DNA of 64,000 nt, from the NCBI RefSeq assembly GCF_023509035.1, contig NZ_CP075583.1, positions 3,100,001 to 3,164,000 on the forward strand, in the 5' to 3' direction. Both the position numbers and the translations under genes were made by a program. Positions 59,161 through 64,000 of this stretch are shown here, piece by piece. Numbering within the stretch: position 1 is the first letter of the stretch; each line of letters opens with the position of its first letter. The stretch comes from Janthinobacterium lividum. Lineage in GTDB: Bacteria; Pseudomonadota; Gammaproteobacteria; Burkholderiales; Burkholderiaceae_D. The notes beneath the pieces were generated by a model that was given only the letters and a program-made list of their open reading frames with translations, ran no database searches and had not been told where the DNA came from.

Positions 59161-60057
59161 ATGGACCGATTTGATGCGATGCGCATTTTTACCCGCATCG
59201 TCGAACTGCGCAGTTTCACGCAGGCGGCGCATGACCTTGGCTATCCGAAGGCGACCGTCACGCATGCCATCAAGCAGCTCGAAGCGCGGCTGCGCGTGCG
59301 ACTGCTGCAGCGGACCACGCGGCAAGTCACGCCCACGCCTGATGGCGAGGCGTATTACCAGCGCTGCGTGCGCCTGCTGGCGGACCTGGAAGAAACGGAA
59401 GCCGTGTTTTCCTCGGCGGCGCAGCAGCCGGCCGGCAAGTTGCGCATCGACCTGCACGCGACCCTGGCCATGCATTTCGTCATGCCCGTGCTGGACCAGT
59501 TCTGCACCCGCTATCCGCTGATCGAACTGGAAATCGGCATGGGAGACCGCCTCGTCGACCTGGTGCGCGAAGGCGTCGATTGCGTGCTGCGCGTGGGCGA
59601 ACTGGGCGACTCGTCGATAGTGGCGCGTCGGCTGGCGCTGCTGGAACAGGTGACCTGCGCCAGCCCCGCCTACCTGGCCGCGCACGGCACGCCGCACACG
59701 CTGGCGGACTTGGCGAGCCACCGCGCCGTCAATTTCTTTTCCGCCCAGACGGGCAAGATCTGGCCCTTCGATTTCAAAGTGGCTGGACAGCGGCATAGCG
59801 TGGCCTTGCCGGGCACCGTGTCCGTCAACAATGCGGACGCGTATCACGCCTGCTGCCGTTCCGGAATGGGCTTGATCCAGGCGCCCCGTTATCACCTCGA
59901 GCAGGCACTGGCGGCTGGCGAACTGGTGGAAGTGCTGGCGGACTTGCGTCCCGACCCCTTGCCCGTGTCCGTGCTGTATCCCCACCACCGGCAACTGTCG
60001 CCGCGCGTGCGCGTGTTTGCCGATTGGGTCGCCAGCCTGTTTGCCGAACCGGCTTAA
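59161..60057 (+). CDS. LysR family transcriptional regulator
   Basis: 298 residues with the LysR helix-turn-helix (MRIFTRIVELRSFTQAAHDL...VTHAIKQLEARLRVRL), close to the group that often controls divergent efflux or detoxification genes. GGAGG precedes the ATG at 59161. The target is unknown; the divergent gene is fur. Confidence 0.92.
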   Translation: MDRFDAMRIFTRIVELRSFTQAAHDLGYPKATVTHAIKQLEARLRVRLLQRTTRQVTPTPDGEAYYQRCVRLLADLEETEAVFSSAAQQPAGKLRIDLHATLAMHFVMPVLDQFCTRYPLIELEIGMGDRLVDLVREGVDCVLRVGELGDSSIVARRLALLEQVTCASPAYLAAHGTPHTLADLASHRAVNFFSAQTGKIWPFDFKVAGQRHSVALPGTVSVNNADAYHACCRSGMGLIQAPRYHLEQALAAGELVEVLADLRPDPLPVSVLYPHHRQLSPRVRVFADWVASLFAEPA

Positions 60058-60128
60058 TTTTGCAATGCCGCATTTTCTTGACCTGGGCAAAGAAAAAAAA
60101 TCCCTCTAGTGATGCCATCTAGCACTAT

Positions 60129-60142
60129 TTGATGTGGATCAA
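60129..60142. promoter_or_regulatory. FNR/ANR box of ompW
   Basis: TTGATGTGGATCAA is a perfect FNR-type site (TTGAT, four bases, ATCAA). A -10-like TAGACT at 60165-60170 places the site at about -41.5, as in classical FNR-activated promoters. ompW starts 66 bases after the site. Confidence 0.8.
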
Positions 60143-60207
60143 AGTTTTTGCTGCACTGCACTCATAGACTTCGCAGCGTTACTTAACGACAAAAAGAGGG
60201 AACTAGA

Positions 60208-60825
60208 ATGAAAAAGTCCGCAACTGCAGCAGCAATCGTCCTGGCCGCCATCGGCGCATTCGCCAGCAACGCCATGGCACAGGAAAGCCCATGGCTGGTC
60301 CGTGCCCGCGCCGTGCACCTCGATCCGGCCGATAAATCTGCTCCTGTTGGTGGCGTCGGCGCATCCGACCGGTTGACGGTCAGCAGCAAGACGATTCCTG
60401 AAATCGATATTTCGTACTTCTTTACCCCGAATATCGCTGCCGAGCTGATCCTGACCTATCCGCAAAAGCATGACGTCAAGCTCGATGGCAACAATATCGG
60501 TACCTTCAAGCATCTGCCGCCGACGCTGTCGCTGCAATACCACTTCATGCCTGAAAAACAGTTCAGCCCATACGTGGGTGCAGGCGTGAACTACACGAAT
60601 ATCTCCGACGTGAAATTGCTGAACGGCGCCGGTCGCCTGGAACATGACAGCTGGGGCTACTCGCTGCAAGCCGGTGTCGACTACAAGCTGGATAAAAACT
60701 GGTCCTTGAACTTCGACATCAAGAAAGTGCAGATCCGCAGCGATGTGTTCATCGGTGGCGCCAAGGCCAGCGAAGTCAAGGTCGATCCTATCCTGATCGG
60801 CGTAGGCGTCGGTTACCGCTTCTAG
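60208..60825 (+). CDS. ompW: OmpW family outer membrane protein
   Basis: A 205-residue eight-stranded beta-barrel with a signal peptide ending at NAMA. PWLVRARAVHLDP, LTYPQKHDVKL and the C-terminal VGVGYRF are typical of OmpW. It may let hydrophobic molecules cross the outer membrane. A perfect FNR box lies upstream, in line with oxygen-controlled ompW in enteric bacteria. Confidence 0.94.
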   Translation: MKKSATAAAIVLAAIGAFASNAMAQESPWLVRARAVHLDPADKSAPVGGVGASDRLTVSSKTIPEIDISYFFTPNIAAELILTYPQKHDVKLDGNNIGTFKHLPPTLSLQYHFMPEKQFSPYVGAGVNYTNISDVKLLNGAGRLEHDSWGYSLQAGVDYKLDKNWSLNFDIKKVQIRSDVFIGGAKASEVKVDPILIGVGVGYRF

Positions 60826-60830
60826 GAACA

Positions 60831-60942
60831 CCTATCAAAACCTACTGCGCGTCGGAATTTGCGGTCTGCGATGCTCACTGTACCTTCGTACAGTTGCGCT
60901 TCTCAACCACAACTTCCTTCCGCTCGCTACGGTTTTGTTAGG
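60831..60942. repeat. Dispersed intergenic inverted-repeat element, copy 3
   Basis: Arms CCTATCAAAACC (60831-60842) and GGTTTTGTTAGG (60931-60942) pair with one mismatch. The interior carries CTACTGCGC and GTACCTTCGTAC. It starts 5 bases after the ompW stop. Confidence 0.75.
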
Positions 60943-60978
60943 CGTTGTAAGTGTTGAGGATGCTTGCGCGAGCTGGCG

Positions 60979-61010
60979 AAAAAAAAGGACGGCCTTGGCC
61001 GTCCTTTTTT
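60979..61010. terminator. Bidirectional terminator between ompW and metQ
   Basis: AAGGACGGCC and GGCCGTCCTT form a perfect stem with a TT loop, with As before and Ts after. It ends the convergent metQ transcript. Confidence 0.9.
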
Positions 61011-61027
61011 GCATTGCATGCGCCGCT

Positions 61028-61855
61028 TTATTTTTTCAGCGTCTTTTCCAGCGCCAGCTGGTAGTCCGTCTTTTCGTAGCCGGCCAGGTATTTGTTCGTC
61101 GCGTCGAGGAAGGCGCGCGAGCGGTAGGCCGCTTCCAGGTCCTTGACCCATGGCTTGGCCTTGTCGGCCGTGCGGATGGCCACCAGGTTGATGTAGCTGT
61201 CCGAGATCTTTTCCACGCTCAGGGCCGACGTCAGCTTCATGCCGGCGGCCAGGGCGAAGTTACCATTGACAAAGGCGTAGTCGGCGTCCGCCAGCGAACG
61301 TGGCAGCTGCGCCGCTTCCAGCGGCACCAGTTTCAGCTTCTTCGGGTTTTCCAGCACGTCGCGCTCGGAAGCGCGCAGCGGGTCGACGTTCGGTTTCAGC
61401 TTGATCCAGCCCATCTTGGCCAGCATCACCAGCGCGCGTGCCTGGTTGGTCGGATCGTTCGGCATGGTGATGGTGGCGCCATTTTTGACTTCGGCCAGCG
61501 ACTTCTGCTTGCCGCCGTACAGGCCGATCGGCATGGTTGGCACGGTGATCAGGGAGCTCAGTGGCAGCTTGTTATCGGTGGCGAACTTGGTCAGGTAGAC
61601 GATGTGCTGGAATACGTTGGCGTCCAGCGAGCCTTCGGCCAGCGCATAGTTCGGCTGCACGTAGTCGTTGAATTCGACGATCTTGACCTTGTAGCCCTGC
61701 TTTTCCAGGATGGGCTTGATGCCCAGCTTCAGCTGGTCCGAGTATGGGCCGGAGCTGGTGCCGATGACGAGTTCTTTCGGGTCCTTGGCGTGGGCGGCGG
61801 TGGCGAAGGCCAGGCTGGCAGCGGCCAGGAGCAGATTGCGGCGAATATGGTTCAT
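61028..61855 (-). CDS. metQ: MetQ/NlpA family substrate-binding protein
   Basis: A 275-residue periplasmic binding protein: signal peptide MNHIRRNLLLAAASLAFA, then ELVIGTSSGPYSDQ and NDPTNQARALVMLAKMGWI. MetQ is usually a lipoprotein, but no lipobox cysteine is present here. It probably captures methionine or a related compound for MetNI. It is the last gene of a metN-metI-metQ operon. Confidence 0.9.
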   Translation of the reverse strand: MNHIRRNLLLAAASLAFATAAHAKDPKELVIGTSSGPYSDQLKLGIKPILEKQGYKVKIVEFNDYVQPNYALAEGSLDANVFQHIVYLTKFATDNKLPLSSLITVPTMPIGLYGGKQKSLAEVKNGATITMPNDPTNQARALVMLAKMGWIKLKPNVDPLRASERDVLENPKKLKLVPLEAAQLPRSLADADYAFVNGNFALAAGMKLTSALSVEKISDSYINLVAIRTADKAKPWVKDLEAAYRSRAFLDATNKYLAGYEKTDYQLALEKTLKK

Positions 61856-61887
61856 GCTTTTCCTTGTACTGAAATACTGAATATGAA

Positions 61888-62562
61888 TTAACGTTTGTCG
61901 AGGCGCTTGGCGATGCGCGTGCCGGCGAACTGGATGGTTTGCACCAGCACGATCAGGATGGCCACGGTGGCGACCATGATGTCCGTCTCGAAGCGGTAGT
62001 AGCCGTAGCGGATGGCCAGGTCGCCGATGCCGCCGCCGCCCACCACGCCGGCCACGGCCGAATACGACAGGAAGCTGATCGACAGCACGGTCAGGGCCAG
62101 CACCAGGCCGGAGCGCGCTTCCACCAGCAGCACGCGGAAGATGATCTGCATTTCCGACGCGCCCATGGCGTGCGCCGCCTCGATCACGCCGCGCGGCACT
62201 TCGCGCAGGTTCTGTTCCACCAGGCGCGCCAGGTAGGGAATGGCGGCAAACGACAGCGGCACGCTGGCCGCCAGCGGGCCGATCGAGGTGCCGGCGATGA
62301 TGCGCGTAAACGGCGTCAGGGCGACCAGCAAAATGATGAACGGGAAGCTGCGCACGGTGTTGACCAGCCAGCCGAGGATCGTCGACAGCGGACGGTTTTC
62401 CAGCGACTGGCCTTCCGAGACGAGGAACAGCAAGATGCCCAGCGGGCCGCCGATCAGGATGGCGGCCGTCAAGCCGATGCCCAGCATGGTCATGGTCTGG
62501 CCCAGCGCCACCCAGATTTCCGGCAGCAGCTTGATGACGTTATTGATCGATTCTTCAAACAT
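61888..62562 (-). CDS. metI: Methionine-type ABC transporter permease
   Basis: A 224-residue permease with five hydrophobic helices and the ABC coupling loop EAAHAMGASEMQIIFRVL. The ATG at 62562 overlaps the metN stop by 8 bases; an ATG at 62571 is the alternative. It forms the membrane channel for MetN and MetQ. Confidence 0.92.
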   Translation of the reverse strand: MFEESINNVIKLLPEIWVALGQTMTMLGIGLTAAILIGGPLGILLFLVSEGQSLENRPLSTILGWLVNTVRSFPFIILLVALTPFTRIIAGTSIGPLAASVPLSFAAIPYLARLVEQNLREVPRGVIEAAHAMGASEMQIIFRVLLVEARSGLVLALTVLSISFLSYSAVAGVVGGGGIGDLAIRYGYYRFETDIMVATVAILIVLVQTIQFAGTRIAKRLDKR

Positions 62563-63364
62563 GTGTTGCATCCTTCCATGCGGTGGCTTCAAACGCCTCG
62601 GTGCCGTAATAAGCCAGTTCGCGTCCCAGCGCCGTCTTGCGCGGGGTAGCCGTGTCGCTCAAATCGAATTGTTCGGCGATGGCGCCGTTTTCCACGACAG
62701 CCACGCGGTTGCAGATGGCGCCCAGTACCGACAGCTCATGGCTGACGATGACGATGGTCACGCCCAGGCGCGCATTGATGTCGCGCAGGGTGTCGAGCAG
62801 GGCGCGCGTGGTTTCCGCGTCCAGCGCGGATGTCGGCTCGTCGCACAGCAGCACATCGGGGTGGCTGGCCAGAGCGCGGGCAATCGCCACGCGCTGTTTC
62901 TGCCCGCCGGATAATTGCGCCGGATAGCTGTGCAGCTTGTCGGACAGGCCCACCAGCGCCAGGCATTCCTCGACGCGGGCGGCGATTTGCTCGCCCTTGG
63001 TCGTGCCATGGATTTTCAAGGGGAAGGCGACGTTGTCGAAGACGCTGGCGTTTTGCAGCAGATTGAATTGCTGGAAAATCATGCCGATATTCTGGCGCGC
63101 GTCGCGCAGTTCGCTTTTGCCGAGGCGTGTCAATTCGCGCCCGGCCACGGTAATGGTGCCGCTGTCGGGACGCTCGAGCAGGTTAATCAGGCGCAGCAAG
63201 GTCGATTTGCCGGCGCCGCTCTTGCCGATCAGGCCGAAAATATCACCGGGATAGACTTCCAGCGTGACCGATTTGACCGCGTGGAATTGTTCGCCTTTGG
63301 GCAGCGCGAAGGTCTTGTTCGCGCCGTCGATGCGAATCACCGGCGTACGGTGTGGTGTGGTCAT
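62555..63364 (-). CDS. metN: Methionine-type ABC transporter ATPase, short form
   Basis: 269 residues. Walker A GKSGAGKST, signature LSGGQKQRVAIARAL and Walker B VLLCDEPTSALD are intact. The usual MetN is about 340 residues with a C-terminal NIL domain that senses methionine; that domain is missing here, and metI begins at once. AAGGAAA precedes the ATG. The 195 bases upstream hold no gene. Confidence 0.9.
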   Translation of the reverse strand: MTTPHRTPVIRIDGANKTFALPKGEQFHAVKSVTLEVYPGDIFGLIGKSGAGKSTLLRLINLLERPDSGTITVAGRELTRLGKSELRDARQNIGMIFQQFNLLQNASVFDNVAFPLKIHGTTKGEQIAARVEECLALVGLSDKLHSYPAQLSGGQKQRVAIARALASHPDVLLCDEPTSALDAETTRALLDTLRDINARLGVTIVIVSHELSVLGAICNRVAVVENGAIAEQFDLSDTATPRKTALGRELAYYGTEAFEATAWKDATHV

Positions 63365-63559
63365 GCAGTGTTTCCTTTTTTATTGGACCGTGACAGGCGG
63401 GTAAAGGGACCAGATCGGGAATGGATCGGGCCGGCCTGAAACGTCGGTTGCGTAGTATACCTCCGATCGTGTTATTACTCCTACGACAGAATCTTGCTTT
63501 GAATATGCAAATAATGTCTATACGGATGTTTTGCAAGAGCAAAACCGGTTTTTCGCCTG

Positions 63560-64000
63560 TCAGCCGATAGAAAATTCGACGGGAATCGATAATTCGAGCG
63601 GATCTGGCCGTTCCAGGGGGATGCGCGGCAGAGGTGCTGCCCGTTGCAAGGTATCGAGCGCGGCCTGGTCCAGCGCCGCGGAACCGGAACTGCGCTCGAT
63701 GCTGGCCGCCAGTACCTGGCCATCGCGGTCGATGCGGCAGCGCAGGTACACCACGCCCTGTTCGTGGCGCGCACGTGATGCCGTCGGGTAGCGGCGGAAG
63801 CGTTCCATGCGCGCCAAAACCTTGCCTTCCCAGCTCGATGCGCCGCTGCGCTGCTCTTGCGGCGCGGGCGGCAAGGCAGGCGAGGGCGGTGCCGCCGCCA
63901 TGGACGGTGCGGCCACAGGTGCCGGCGAAATGGGGGCGTGCCGCACCTCGGCGACGGCGGCCATGGTCTCCGCCTGCTGCGGCAGGGGCGCCGCGTCGGG
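63560..64000 (-). CDS. TonB C-terminal domain protein, partial
   Basis: The 3' end of a gene whose start lies beyond the right edge: the frame is open to base 64000. A Pro/Ala-rich stretch is followed by a TonB C-terminal domain (RRYPTASRARHEQGVVYLRCRIDRDG...SSGSAALDQAAL). It probably links the inner membrane ExbBD motor to outer membrane receptors such as the one at 35839-37989. Confidence 0.85.
   Translation of the reverse strand, partial: PDAAPLPQQAETMAAVAEVRHAPISPAPVAAPSMAAAPPSPALPPAPQEQRSGASSWEGKVLARMERFRRYPTASRARHEQGVVYLRCRIDRDGQVLAASIERSSGSAALDQAALDTLQRAAPLPRIPLERPDPLELSIPVEFSIG

Noticed and set aside
62555..62570. MetN truncation as another frameshift
   Set aside because: metI starts with an 8-base overlap, leaving no space for a lost domain.

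Overview
The window looks like a chromosomal segment of a GC-rich betaproteobacterium of the family Oxalobacteraceae, most likely Janthinobacterium or a close relative. This rests on the order of the housekeeping genes (yceD-rpmF-plsX-fabHDG-acpP-fabF, then rpoE-rseA-mucD, then lepA-lepB-rnc-era-recO-pdxJ-acpS), on protein features and on codon use. It is an inference; no database was searched.

Layout. 1-10.1 kb: small conserved proteins (DUF1415, DUF1289, DUF1993), a membrane HAMP-PAS-GGDEF-EAL protein, a Tat-exported molybdenum hydroxylase large subunit, a thioredoxin, RlmJ, an RsmI-like methyltransferase and a Maf-family pyrophosphatase. 10.2-17 kb: the fatty-acid initiation and elongation cluster with ribosomal protein L32. 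17-20.5 kb: a sigma-E module (rpoE, a short rseA, mucD) with a good sigma-E-type promoter before rpoE. 20.5-30.4 kb: the lepA-to-acpS cluster, then uvrC and pgsA. 30.6-31.4 kb: five identical tRNA-Gly(GCC) genes and tRNA-Cys(GCA). 31.7-38 kb: a SulP transporter, an unknown protein, a chemoreceptor and a Fur-controlled TonB-dependent siderophore receptor.

38.2-47.7 kb holds a complete selenocysteine cassette: formate dehydrogenase fdnGHI with an in-frame UGA and a SECIS hairpin, the maturation factor fdhE, selA, selB and the selenocysteine tRNA selC. fdhE, selA and selB overlap by 4 bases each. selD is not in the window. 47.8-53.4 kb is an accessory-looking stretch (LysR, Old Yellow Enzyme, NTF2-like protein, dicarboxylate symporter, VOC protein, LysR). 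53.4-57.3 kb contains a solute-binding-like protein and a siaABCD-type phosphoswitch operon (SpoIIE phosphatase, SiaB kinase, SiaC, GGDEF cyclase), in which SiaA has no membrane anchor. 57.4-64 kb: quinone reductase with a MerR regulator, an autoregulated fur, LysR, ompW behind a perfect FNR box, a metNIQ-type ABC transporter and the end of a TonB-like gene.

Seven genes carry a one- or two-base frameshift, mostly in homopolymers (DUF1993, mucD, lepB, era, recO, acpS, siaB). Several are normally essential and otherwise intact, so these are most likely sequencing or assembly errors. Other notable structure: three copies of an intergenic inverted-repeat element whose arms change in a compensatory way, a long inverted repeat between selB and selC, and a possible small transcript with an intrinsic terminator before lepA. 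No CRISPR array, transposase, integrase or phage gene was seen.
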